Assembly: GCA_965248175.1 (NCBI GenBank)
Contig: OZ252093.1
Coordinates: 1,426,001 to 1,490,000 of the forward strand
Reading direction: 5' to 3'
DNA from: VXPQ01 sp965248175
GTDB taxonomy: Bacteria; Bacteroidota; Rhodothermia; Rhodothermales; VXPQ01
Length of the DNA: 64,000 nt
The translations under genes were made by a program, and so were the position numbers. The notes beneath the pieces are model-generated. The model saw nothing but the letters and a program-made list of their open reading frames with translations, did no database searches and had not been told where the DNA came from. Numbering within the stretch: the first letter of the stretch is position 1; each line of letters begins with the position of its first letter. Positions 1-7,525 of the stretch are shown here, in pieces.

Positions 1-225
1 CATGGCGCACACCAACGGCATAGAATCGTTCTGGGCAACCCTCAAACGAGCACACAAGGGCGTATACCACAAGATGAGCCGCAAGCACCTTCACCGCTAT
101 GTGGCGGATTTCTCAGGCCGCCACGGATTGCGCGAACTCGACACGCTGGAACAGATGGGCCTTGTCGCCTGCGCAATGGTGGGCAAGCGGCTCCGGTACA
201 GAACGCTGGTGGCTTAATCCGGCAC
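1..225 (+). mobile_element. 3' end of an IS1595/ISXO2-type insertion sequence
   Basis: Only the right end of the element lies in the window. It contains the last ~70 codons of the transposase, and the boundary with flanking DNA is placed just past its stop codon, where the reverse strand begins to read as a DNA methyltransferase. The terminal inverted repeat and target duplication cannot be checked because the left end is outside the window, so the right edge is approximate (about 217-230). Confidence 0.6.
2..217 (+). CDS. IS1595 family (ISXO2-like) transposase, C-terminal part, cut by window start
   Basis: The visible 71 residues match the C-terminal part of ISXO2-like DDE transposases: a HTNGIESFWATLKR stretch carrying the last catalytic acidic residue (the E of NGIES), then the GVYHKMSRKHLHRYV segment and a FSGRH-type loop. 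Members of this family are usually about 220-320 residues, so most of the protein lies to the left of the window; the ATG at position 2 is an internal Met and not a start. The protein would catalyse cut-and-paste movement of its element. It abuts a methyltransferase gene that reads on the opposite strand and stops at the element edge. Confidence 0.85.
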   Translation: MAHTNGIESFWATLKRAHKGVYHKMSRKHLHRYVADFSGRHGLRELDTLEQMGLVACAMVGKRLRYRTLVA

Positions 226-534
226 GGACCGCAAGCCCGCGCCATGCGATAGGCCCGCAGCGTCGATGATTGCGTACACCGCAGGGGATATCTCGCCATG
301 CCAGGCAAGGTCTACGTCAGAGAGTGTCCACGTATCCTTAAAGGCGGCCTCTGAACCTATTGGGGCGGAATAGTTGCGGTTAGAGTTGAACGGCGGGTCG
401 AGGTAGATGAGATCGACCGAGGCGGAGTTCATGCCCCTCATTACGTCCAGATTGTCGCCCGTCCACAGGGTCCGGTTTGCCCAATTCGGCCCGGTTGTTG
501 CCGTGTGTGTGTGTGCGTGTGTGTGTGTGTGCAT
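214..534 (-). pseudogene. Truncated site-specific DNA methyltransferase (DPPF type), interrupted at the IS edge
   Basis: The N-terminal ~100 residues are recognisable as a type III/beta-class DNA methyltransferase: a LWTGDNLDVM segment at 23-32 and the catalytic motif IV as DLIYLDPPF at 41-49, followed by the AAFKDTW and AIIDAAGLSHG segments that in family members lead into the SAM-binding half. The frame ends with a short alien tail (SVPD, stop) exactly where the transposase begins, so the SAM-binding and target-recognition parts are missing here. The ATG at 534 is followed directly by a dinucleotide repeat that encodes alternating His and Thr (MHTHTHAHTHT). Because the left part of the IS is outside the window, the rest of the gene may lie beyond it. 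As seen, it should be inactive. Confidence 0.8.
503..531. repeat. GT/AC dinucleotide microsatellite at the methyltransferase start codon
   Basis: About 14 GT units with one GC interruption (near 516) sit immediately inside the methyltransferase start codon at 534. Gain or loss of one unit would shift the reading frame, the usual layout of a slipped-strand contingency locus. Confidence 0.85.
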
Positions 535-615
535 CGTATACCTATAAAGCCCTATACTGCAGGGGCCTGTATACGAGGAAGATCGCAGGCCGTCAACAAT
601 TCCTTATAATTCCCA

Positions 616-1837
616 TTGCTTGCCGCGGGCGCCGATGTGAATGCGAAAGATCATAGTGGTCATACCCCGTTGCACAACATGGCGCCTCAAGGATATACCG
701 AAATGGTGAAACTGCTGCTTGCCGCCGGGGCCGATGTGAACCCGGATGGTGGCGCCCGGAAGCCGTTGCATGGGGCGGCGAGCAGGGGGCATGCCGGTGT
801 GGCGGAAGTGCTGACCGCCGCCGGGGCCGACGTGAACGCGCAGGACCGATTTGACAACACGCCCCTGCACAACACGGCATCTCAAGGTCGTCTATATTTA
901 GGTGGAGATCCACCGGTTGACAGGGCGATATATGAGCGGTACATCCGAACGGCGGAAATATTGATAGCCGCGGGCGCCGATGTGCATGCGAAAAACGACA
1001 ATGGCGCGACGCCGTTGCACGAAGCGAACACTGGGGCTATACCCGAAGTGGCGGACGCATTGCTGGCCGCCGGGGCCGATGTGAATGCGAAAAATAATGC
1101 GGACTATACGCCGTTACACTTGGCGGCGTGGGGGGGGGCATGCCGAAGTGGCGAAAGTGCTGCTTGCTGCCGGGGCCGACGTGAATGCGAAAGATTATCG
1201 TGGAAGCACCCCGTTGCATTCGGCGGCACATGGAGGAGACCCCCAAACGGTAGAAATATTGCTTGCCTCGGACGCCGATATACATGCGAGAGACGAAGAC
1301 AACCGCACGCCGCTTATGTGGGCGGCATTCGAAGGACATATCGAAGCGGCGATCCGGCTGATCCGCGCCAGCAGGAACGCGGACGCCCATGGCGGCAATG
1401 ACGCGCCGCTTCTTTCGACGTCCGGACCTGTCCGGAACGACTACGCGTACGTTGTGCACTATCTGATCGCTTCCGGCATGGACGTGAATGCGAAATGGCG
1501 CGGATATGGCGCCACACTACTTCACAGGGCGGCGTTTGACGGGCATGCCGAAGCGGCGGAAATATTGATAGCCGCCGGGGCGGATTTGAACGCGAAAGAT
1601 TATCGCGGCGGCACGCCCCTTTACAGTGCGGCGTCTCATGGTTTAGGTATCCAGGAGGACGGTTGGCCGATTGACAGGGCGGCATATGATCGGTACGCGC
1701 GAATGGCGGAAATATTAATCGCCGCCGGGGCGGATGTGCGCATAAAAAACGATAGCGGCGAAACGCCGCTCAATGCGGCCATAAAGAATGGGGCTACCCG
1801 GCTGGCGGATCTGCTGCGTGCGCATGGCGGCGAGTAG
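616..1837 (+). pseudogene. Ankyrin-repeat protein gene, 5' truncated and frameshifted at a poly-G run
   Basis: Two overlapping frames encode one continuous ankyrin array of about 33-residue units with the consensus LLAAGADVNAKD...TPLHxAA..GHxEVA. The first frame runs from 616 to about 1130, and the second takes over after a run of nine G (1130-1138) and continues to 1837; removing one G restores a seamless repeat. The first frame opens directly after an in-frame stop (607-609) and begins in the middle of a repeat, with no signal peptide or capping repeat, so the true 5' end seems lost. Two units carry an insertion of about 12 residues (around 890-940 and 1645-1700). Ankyrin arrays mediate protein-protein contacts; the partner is unknown. 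It is either a pseudogene, a phase-variable gene or an assembly error at the homopolymer. Confidence 0.8.
1130..1138 (+). repeat. Nine-G homopolymer causing the ankyrin frameshift
   Basis: Nine consecutive G residues lie where the reading frame of the ankyrin array changes. A tract of eight would fuse the two halves. Confidence 0.85.
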
Positions 1838-1906
1838 GTATTGCATGCTTTCCCGTACGTTGTATTTCCCCATGAAAATATGCGGGGACCAATCCGCACT
1901 GCACGC

Positions 1907-2695
1907 ATGACCCATCTTCCCCAACGCCGCCTGAAGGAAATCCGCTCGCTGGCGCACAGAAAGTACCGCGACCGGTATGGGGAGACGATCGTTGAAGGCG
2001 TGCGGGCTGTGGAAGCGGCGCTCGACGCCGGGGCCGAACTGCGCACGCTGCTTGTGTCGGAATCGGCGCAGAGCCGCCTTGCGGAACGTTTCCATATCCC
2101 GGAGGATCGGGTATATGTCGTATCCGAATGCGATATGCGTACGGTATCCGCGGTCGAAACCAGCCAGGGCGTGCTGGGGGTCGCGGGCATCCGGCGGGCG
2201 GCGCCGGAGACGCTTGCATCCATGCAGCGGGTGGTGTTACTCGACGGCGTGAGCGATCCGGGCAATGCGGGGGCCATCATCCGGACGGCGGCGTGGTTCG
2301 GCGTGGAGGCCGTGGTAACCGCTCCGGATTCCGTGGATGCGTACCACCCGAAGGTGGTGCGCGCCTCCATGGGCGGGGTGTGGGATGTCGGGCATGTCGA
2401 AACGCCCGACCCGGCCGGCATGCTTGAGGACCTCGCTGTGCGCGGATTCGCCGTCTATGGGGCGGACCTTGAGGGTATTCCGGTGGATGCCTGGACGCCG
2501 GCGCTGCCGTCCGTCCTGGTGCTCGGCAGCGAGGCGCACGGGATTTCCCGCAACGTTCGGGAGCGGATCGCCGAGCGGGTGCTCATTCCGGGCCGGGTGC
2601 ACAGGGATGAAAAACCGGGCGCCCGAGGCGTCGAATCCCTGAATGCGGCGGTCGCTGCGGGCGTCTTGATGCATGCCTGGACCCGGACGGGGTAA
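1907..2695 (+). CDS. TrmH/SpoU family 2'-O-ribose RNA methyltransferase
   Basis: A 262-residue SPOUT-class enzyme that would methylate a ribose 2'-OH in rRNA or tRNA using SAM. The N-terminal ~95 residues look like the substrate-binding domain (IVEGVRAVEAALDAGAEL). The catalytic trefoil-knot half shows motif 1 (LLDGVSDPGNAGAIIRTA, with the invariant N and R), motif 2 (LVLGSEAHGIS) and motif 3 (SLNAAVAAGVLMHAW). The ATG at 1907 is preferred over an in-frame start at 1841, because family proteins start shortly before the KEIRSLAHRKYR segment. It stands alone between the ankyrin remnant and the sugar operon. The exact RNA target cannot be told; RlmB- and TsnR-like proteins share these motifs. 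Confidence 0.88.
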   Translation: MTHLPQRRLKEIRSLAHRKYRDRYGETIVEGVRAVEAALDAGAELRTLLVSESAQSRLAERFHIPEDRVYVVSECDMRTVSAVETSQGVLGVAGIRRAAPETLASMQRVVLLDGVSDPGNAGAIIRTAAWFGVEAVVTAPDSVDAYHPKVVRASMGGVWDVGHVETPDPAGMLEDLAVRGFAVYGADLEGIPVDAWTPALPSVLVLGSEAHGISRNVRERIAERVLIPGRVHRDEKPGARGVESLNAAVAAGVLMHAWTRTG

Positions 2696-2751
2696 GGACA
2701 ATCCATATAAAACCGGGGGTTCGGCACTCGCATGTCAGGGCCTCATTTCGT

Positions 2752-2759
2752 TATATTAG
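2752..2759 (+). promoter_or_regulatory. Candidate -7 promoter box (TATATTAG) before the sugar operon
   Basis: TATATTAG lies 34 bp before the phosphofructokinase start and equals the box upstream of efp at 28495. No TTG is found at the matching -33 distance, so support is weak. Confidence 0.3.
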
Positions 2760-2793
2760 AAGGCTGAAATAATTCGCCAACCATATAAGCAAC

Positions 2794-3948
2794 ATGAGAA
2801 TCGGCATACTGACCGGGGGTGGGGACGTACCCGGCCTGAACCCTTGCATCAAGGCGGTCGCCATGCGGGGGATGGAGCAGGGAAACGAGGTCATCGGCAT
2901 TCGCCGCGGATGGGGCGGCTTGCTCTGGATGAACAGGGACGATCCCGCTACCATTGACGAATACACGGTCGGACTGGATTTCCCGACCGTGCGCAAGATC
3001 GACCGGACCGGCGGCACCATGCTGCATACGAGCCGCATCAACCCGGGGCGCGTGGCGCCGGAAGATGTGCCCGATTTCCTGAAGGGTACGGTAGATATGA
3101 CGGAGGAAGGCCCCTTCGATTTTACCCCCCATGCCATCGCGAACCTGAAGCACCTGGGCATCGACATGCTCATTCCTATCGGGGGAGACGATACCCTGAG
3201 TTACGGGGAGTGCCTGCACCGCGAAGGATTTCCGGTCGTGGCCATTCCCAAGACGATGGACAACGATGTGTATGGCACGGATTACTGCATCGGGTTCGGG
3301 ACGGCCATCACGCGAAGCATCAAATTCATTCACCAGCTCCGCACCAGTACGGGTTCTCACGAGCGCATCGCCGTGATCGAACTCTTCGGAAGAAATTCCG
3401 GGCAGACCAGCCTCATCAGTTCGTATCTGGCCGGGGTGGACCGGGCGCTCATTTCCGAGGTGCCGTTCGACCCGGAGAAACTGGCGAATCTGGTTATGCA
3501 GGACAAGCGCGCCAATCCCAGCAAGTACGCCATGGTGACGATCAGCGAGGGTGCGTATATGATCGGCGGCGGCGTGATGGAAAGCGGGGAGGCCGACCCG
3601 TACGGGCATCGTAAGCTGGGCGGCATCGGGGAAGTCACGGGAGCGATGCTCAGCAAACTCACCGGCGAGAAGATCGTGCTGCAGTCCGTTGGATACCTGA
3701 TGCGCTCCGGTCCGCCGGATGCGCTCGACCTGATGGTGGGCGTCAACTACGCGAACATGGCGATGGACTTGCTCGGGGAAGGGGCCAGCGGCAGGATGGT
3801 GGCCTTGCGCGGCGGCGTGTACACGCACATCCCCATGGACGAGGTGACGACGGGCGTGAAGCGCGTGGATGTGGACGAACTCTATGACGTGGATGCATAC
3901 CGCCCGAAGGTGCATCATGTGCTGAACAAGCCCATGTTCCTGTATTAG
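2794..3948 (+). CDS. 6-phosphofructokinase, probably pyrophosphate-dependent
   Basis: A 384-residue PFK-A superfamily enzyme that phosphorylates fructose 6-phosphate to fructose 1,6-bisphosphate. The phosphodonor loop is TGGGDVPGLN (7-16). The phosphate-site motif is GGDDT (130-134), where the second Asp replaces the Gly of ATP enzymes, and the catalytic loop reads PKTMDND (152-158), with Lys as in PPi enzymes. Both substitutions are the known markers of PPi specificity, so PPi use is inferred with good support. The length fits the shorter PPi-PFK group. It is the first gene of a co-directional cluster and ends 3 bp before the next start, so flux control of sugar carbon in this operon may be reversible. 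Confidence 0.88.
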   Translation: MRIGILTGGGDVPGLNPCIKAVAMRGMEQGNEVIGIRRGWGGLLWMNRDDPATIDEYTVGLDFPTVRKIDRTGGTMLHTSRINPGRVAPEDVPDFLKGTVDMTEEGPFDFTPHAIANLKHLGIDMLIPIGGDDTLSYGECLHREGFPVVAIPKTMDNDVYGTDYCIGFGTAITRSIKFIHQLRTSTGSHERIAVIELFGRNSGQTSLISSYLAGVDRALISEVPFDPEKLANLVMQDKRANPSKYAMVTISEGAYMIGGGVMESGEADPYGHRKLGGIGEVTGAMLSKLTGEKIVLQSVGYLMRSGPPDALDLMVGVNYANMAMDLLGEGASGRMVALRGGVYTHIPMDEVTTGVKRVDVDELYDVDAYRPKVHHVLNKPMFLY

Positions 3949-3951
3949 TTC

Positions 3952-4656
3952 ATGGAGCCGGTCGTACAGATCTCGCTGGACGTTACGTCGATTCCGGAAG
4001 CAGTCGAGATGGCGGAGATGGCCGTACGGGCCGGCGTCGACTGGATCGAGGCCGGCACGCCGCTGGTCATTGCCGAGGGGATGCACGGCGTGCGCGCCTT
4101 GCGGGAGCGGTTCCCGGAGCGGCCCCTCGTGGTGGACCTGAAAACGATGGACGGGGGCGGGCTCGAAGTGGAGATCATGGCCCGTGCCGGCGCGACGCAT
4201 GTGGTGGTGATGGGGCAGGCCGAGCCGGAAACGGTGGAACTGGTGGTGCGGGCCGGTAAGGAACTGGGCGTGGAAGTGATGGGAGATAACCTTGGGATGC
4301 CGGACCCGGTGGCCGGCGTCCGGCTGCTCGAAGAGATGGGCTGCGATTACGTCATTCATCATATCGGGTACGACTACCGGACACTGCGGCAGGAGCGGGG
4401 GCAGTCTTTCGAAACGCCCCTCGACCGATTGCGCGAGGTGGTGGCCGCCGTGGATATCCCTGTGCAGGCCGTGGGCGGGCTTGACCTTGAACAGGCCGCG
4501 CAGGCGCCCGCCTGGGGTGCGCCCATTGTGGTCATAGGCGCTCCGATCGCCGTGGATGCGCATGCGTTCCGGGCGGCGTCCGGGGACGTGGAAGGCATTC
4601 TCCGGGAGATATGTGCGCGGGTGCATGCCTTCGGGAAAGGGACCACCGACTCATGA
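3952..4656 (+). CDS. HUMPS-family (hexulose-6-phosphate synthase/KGPDC-like) TIM-barrel enzyme of unknown substrate
   Basis: The 234-residue protein has the orotidine-monophosphate-decarboxylase-superfamily barrel: SLD at strand 1 (D10), WIEAGTPL (31-38), the metal-binding DLKTMD (62-67), and a phosphate-binding AVGGL near the end. Family members either join formaldehyde to ribulose 5-phosphate (Hps) or decarboxylate 3-keto-L-gulonate 6-phosphate (UlaD/KGPDC). The strand-6 motif, HHIGYD (136-141), matches neither group's usual signature as I know it (HTG for Hps, HRG for KGPDC), so the substrate is open. It lies between PPi-PFK and an alcohol dehydrogenase with a 3-bp gap and an ATGA overlap, which points to an aldol cleavage or decarboxylation of a phosphorylated keto sugar. 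Confidence 0.75.
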   Translation: MEPVVQISLDVTSIPEAVEMAEMAVRAGVDWIEAGTPLVIAEGMHGVRALRERFPERPLVVDLKTMDGGGLEVEIMARAGATHVVVMGQAEPETVELVVRAGKELGVEVMGDNLGMPDPVAGVRLLEEMGCDYVIHHIGYDYRTLRQERGQSFETPLDRLREVVAAVDIPVQAVGGLDLEQAAQAPAWGAPIVVIGAPIAVDAHAFRAASGDVEGILREICARVHAFGKGTTDS

Positions 4657-5699
4657 AGCATATTCCTCGCACGATGCAGGCCGTGGTGAATCATGCGGCG
4701 GCGCCGAAGAGCGTCGAGCTCCGCGAGATACCCGTGCCGGAGATCGGTCCTGAGGATGTGCTTGTCGAGGTGCGGGCGGTCGGCGTGTGCGGCAGCGACG
4801 TACATCAATGGGCGGGGGCGCACAGTTGGCCGGTCAACTACCCCTGCGTGCTTGGGCACGAATTCAGCGGCGTCGTGGCGCGGGCCGGGAGCGCCGTGCG
4901 GGCATTTCGGGAAGGGGATCGGATAACGAGCGAAACCGCTGCCGTCATCGATCCGGATTCCCCGCTGGTGAAGCAGGGGCGGTACCATCTGGACCCCTCG
5001 CGTCTCGGTTTCGGGTACGGCGTGGACGGCGCCATGGCCGGGTATGTGCGCGTACCGGAACGCTGCCTGCATCGCATACCGGACGAACTGACCTTCGAGC
5101 AGGCGGCGCTTACGGAGCCGTGCTGCGTGGCGTATCATGCCGTCTGCGTGCAGACGCGGATTCGACCGGCGGATCATGTGCTGGTGCTCGGCCCCGGTCC
5201 CATCGGTTTGCTGTGCGGGGTCATGGCGCGGCTTGCGGGTGCGGGCGTCGTGCTGGTGGCGGGTTTGGCTTCGGATGCGCACCGTCTTGCTGTGGCGGCG
5301 CGGCTGGGGCTCGTTCCCGTACCTGCGGAGGATGCGGTCGAGACGGGGAGGGCGCTTGGGGATGGTCTTGGCGTCAATGCGGTGGTGGACGCTGCGGGCG
5401 TTTCCGAAGCGCTCCGGACGGCGCTGGACGCGGTGCGCCCCGGGGGCCGGATCACCAAAGTCGGTTGGGGTAAAGAGCCGTTTGGCGGCAGCCTTGACCC
5501 CCTGGTCCAGAAAGCCGTTACGTTACAGGGCAGTTTTTCGCACTATTGGGAAATCTGGGAGCGCGTGCTGCGTCTGCTTGCAAGCGGTCGCCTGGATACG
5601 GCGCTTCTTGTAGATCGTGTTGCCCCCATGAAGGAATGGGAAGATGTCTTCGAGCGCATGCACGAGCGGACGTACGTAAAGGCGATCCTGATTCCGTGA
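4653..5699 (+). CDS. Zinc-type medium-chain alcohol/polyol dehydrogenase
   Basis: A 348-residue MDR-family NAD(P)-dependent dehydrogenase, probably oxidising a sugar alcohol or aldonate. The catalytic zinc ligands appear as C46 in GVCGSD, H69-E70 in LGHEFSG and a distal acidic residue. The Rossmann nucleotide fold starts at HVLVLGPGPIGLL. The four-Cys structural zinc lobe of sorbitol and threonine dehydrogenases is absent; that stretch instead reads ETAAVIDPDSPLVKQGRYHL. The chosen ATG at 4653 forms a 4-bp ATGA overlap with the preceding gene, indicating translational coupling. The substrate cannot be deduced, but the neighbours place it in the same sugar pathway. Confidence 0.85.
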   Translation: MKHIPRTMQAVVNHAAAPKSVELREIPVPEIGPEDVLVEVRAVGVCGSDVHQWAGAHSWPVNYPCVLGHEFSGVVARAGSAVRAFREGDRITSETAAVIDPDSPLVKQGRYHLDPSRLGFGYGVDGAMAGYVRVPERCLHRIPDELTFEQAALTEPCCVAYHAVCVQTRIRPADHVLVLGPGPIGLLCGVMARLAGAGVVLVAGLASDAHRLAVAARLGLVPVPAEDAVETGRALGDGLGVNAVVDAAGVSEALRTALDAVRPGGRITKVGWGKEPFGGSLDPLVQKAVTLQGSFSHYWEIWERVLRLLASGRLDTALLVDRVAPMKEWEDVFERMHERTYVKAILIP

Positions 5700-5736
5700 T
5701 TGCGTATGTTACGGGAGCGTCGAATCTGATAGAAAC

Positions 5737-6516
5737 ATGGGACAACTCGTCAGGGACAAGGTCATCCTCGTTACCGGCTCGACCACGGGCATCGGGGAGT
5801 TCACAGCCCGCCGCATCGTGGTCGAGGGCGGCAGGGTGATGATTCATGGCCGGAGCGCCGGGCGCGCTGCCACGCTCGTGGAAGAACTGGGGGAGGCCGC
5901 TGCGTTTTCTCTGGGCGATTTGCAGGACCCTGCCGTGGCGGCGCATCTTGTCGAAGCCACCGTCGAGCGATTTGGGCGCCTTGATGCGCTCGTCAACAAT
6001 GCGGCTCTTATCACGCGCTCCAATCTCGATAATACGGCCGTCGAACACTTTGACCGGCTGGTCGCCGTGAACCTGCGGGCGCCTCTTCTTCTGACACAGG
6101 CCGCCGTTGCGCAGTTCAGGAAGCAGGGAGACGGGGGCCATATTCTGAATGTGGGATCTGTCAATGCGCTGGGCGGGGAGCGGAATCTGCTCGTCTATTC
6201 GATCACGAAAGGCGGGCTGATGACGATGACCCGTAACCTGTCGGCGTATCTGGCGAGCGAGGGCATCCGCGTCAACCAGGTCAACGCGGGGTGGACGCTC
6301 ACCGAAAACGAGAAGAAGATCAAGGTGCAGGACGGGTCCGAAGAAGGCTGGTGGGAGCACATACCTCCCGAACATGCCCCGTCCGGCCGCATTTTCGCTC
6401 CCGAAGAGGCGGCAGCCCACATCGTGTTCTGGCTTTCGGATCAGGCGGGGCCTGTCAATGGCTCCGTCTTCGAAATCGAACAGTGGCCGTTCGTGGGACA
6501 GAATGCATCCAAGTAG
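5737..6516 (+). CDS. Short-chain dehydrogenase/reductase (SDR)
   Basis: A classical 259-residue SDR: cofactor motif TGSTTGIG (13-20), NNAA (87-90), catalytic Ser141 and YSITK (Y154, K158). HGRS at beta-strand 2 suggests NADP use rather than NAD, but this is tentative. The C-terminal region is unusual in carrying an insertion rich in Lys, Glu and Trp (about 188-206) that should form the substrate lid. It follows the alcohol dehydrogenase by 37 bp and precedes the isomerase by 3 bp, so it probably acts on the same carbohydrate, for example as a sugar or keto-acid reductase. Confidence 0.85.
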   Translation: MGQLVRDKVILVTGSTTGIGEFTARRIVVEGGRVMIHGRSAGRAATLVEELGEAAAFSLGDLQDPAVAAHLVEATVERFGRLDALVNNAALITRSNLDNTAVEHFDRLVAVNLRAPLLLTQAAVAQFRKQGDGGHILNVGSVNALGGERNLLVYSITKGGLMTMTRNLSAYLASEGIRVNQVNAGWTLTENEKKIKVQDGSEEGWWEHIPPEHAPSGRIFAPEEAAAHIVFWLSDQAGPVNGSVFEIEQWPFVGQNASK

Positions 6517-6519
6517 CTG

Positions 6520-7422
6520 ATGCCGCTCGCCGTTTTCCCCAAGTGCTTTCTGGATGCGCTCTGCGTGACGCGCACCATGCGCGTCGAGGAGTGGATCGAT
6601 CTTGCGGCGACGCTGGATATCGACGGGCTGGAGTTCTACGAAGGGTTTACGCCTGTGGGGGATGAGACGGCGCTGGCGCGGCTCCGCGAGCATGCCGCCG
6701 GTGCGGGAGGGCTTTCGATTCCCATGATGTGCCATTCTCCGGATTTTACCCGGCCCGATCCCGTGGAGCGCAAGGAGGAGGTGGCCCGGCAGTGCCGCAT
6801 TATCGAAGCGACCGCAGCCCTCGGCGGCCGTTATTGCCGCGTCCTGACGGGGCAGCGCCGACCGGAACTCGACCGCGAACGCGCACTGGATTGGGTGGTC
6901 GAATGCATCCGGGATGCCGCCGCTTGCGCCGCCCGGCATGGCGTGACGCTGATTCTGGAGAACCACTACAAGGACGGGTACTGGATCTACCCTGAATTTG
7001 CGCAGGATAGCAAAACCTTCCTCGAGGTGCTGGACCGCCTCGGGGATATGCCCTGTTTCGGCGTGAACTACGACCCGTCCAATGCACTGATTGCCGGGGA
7101 AGACCCGATCGCCCTGCTCGAAGCTGTAAAGCATCGCGTCGTAACGATGCATGCCAGCGACCGGATGCTTGAGGGGGGCACACTGGCGGACCTGCGCCGG
7201 ATCGAGGCCGAGCCGGGCACGGGCTATTCGGACATCCTGAAGCACGGCGTGATCGGCGAGGGCCTCAACGACTACAACCGCATCTTTTCCATCCTTGCCG
7301 GGGTGGGCTTCGACGGCTGGATATCCATCGAGGACGGCGACGATCCCGTCCGCGGCATGGAACGCCTGCGCCGGTCCGTTACGTTCGTGCGCGGAAAGAT
7401 GCTGGAGTACGGGGTGGGGTGA
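6520..7422 (+). CDS. Sugar phosphate isomerase/epimerase-like TIM barrel (AP endonuclease 2 family)
   Basis: The 300-residue protein has the xylose-isomerase-like barrel fold: GLEFYEGF near the N-terminus, ILENHYK carrying a metal-binding Glu and His, the NYDPSN segment, MHASD, and GEG...SIEDGDD near the C-terminus, which together give the usual Glu/Asp/His divalent metal site. Members interconvert keto- and aldo-sugars or epimerise them. It is the last gene of the five-gene cluster and starts 3 bp after the SDR stop. Exact substrate unknown; inositol- or hexulose-type substrates are common for such neighbours. Confidence 0.8.
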   Translation: MPLAVFPKCFLDALCVTRTMRVEEWIDLAATLDIDGLEFYEGFTPVGDETALARLREHAAGAGGLSIPMMCHSPDFTRPDPVERKEEVARQCRIIEATAALGGRYCRVLTGQRRPELDRERALDWVVECIRDAAACAARHGVTLILENHYKDGYWIYPEFAQDSKTFLEVLDRLGDMPCFGVNYDPSNALIAGEDPIALLEAVKHRVVTMHASDRMLEGGTLADLRRIEAEPGTGYSDILKHGVIGEGLNDYNRIFSILAGVGFDGWISIEDGDDPVRGMERLRRSVTFVRGKMLEYGVG

Positions 7423-7525
7423 GGATCAGGTAAAACAGGACCTGTGCCTTATCTGTAATTCCGGACGACATCATGAAGGTTGTTGAAGTTTGTCGTCTCC
7501 ACATCTGCGTTATCGCCCCGGGGCA

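Noticed and set aside
2743..4626. 627-codon open frame on the minus strand opposite the PFK and HUMPS genes
   Set aside because: No motif is seen; composition is that of an antisense shadow of well-supported genes.
3952..4656. Calling the HUMPS-family gene a formaldehyde-fixing hexulose-6-phosphate synthase
   Set aside because: The strand-6 motif differs from Hps and there is no 6-phospho-3-hexuloisomerase nearby; only the superfamily is supported.
7423..7525. Terminator after the sugar operon (CAGGT...ACCTG, 7427-7444)
   Set aside because: The stem has only five pairs and no T-run, too weak to call.
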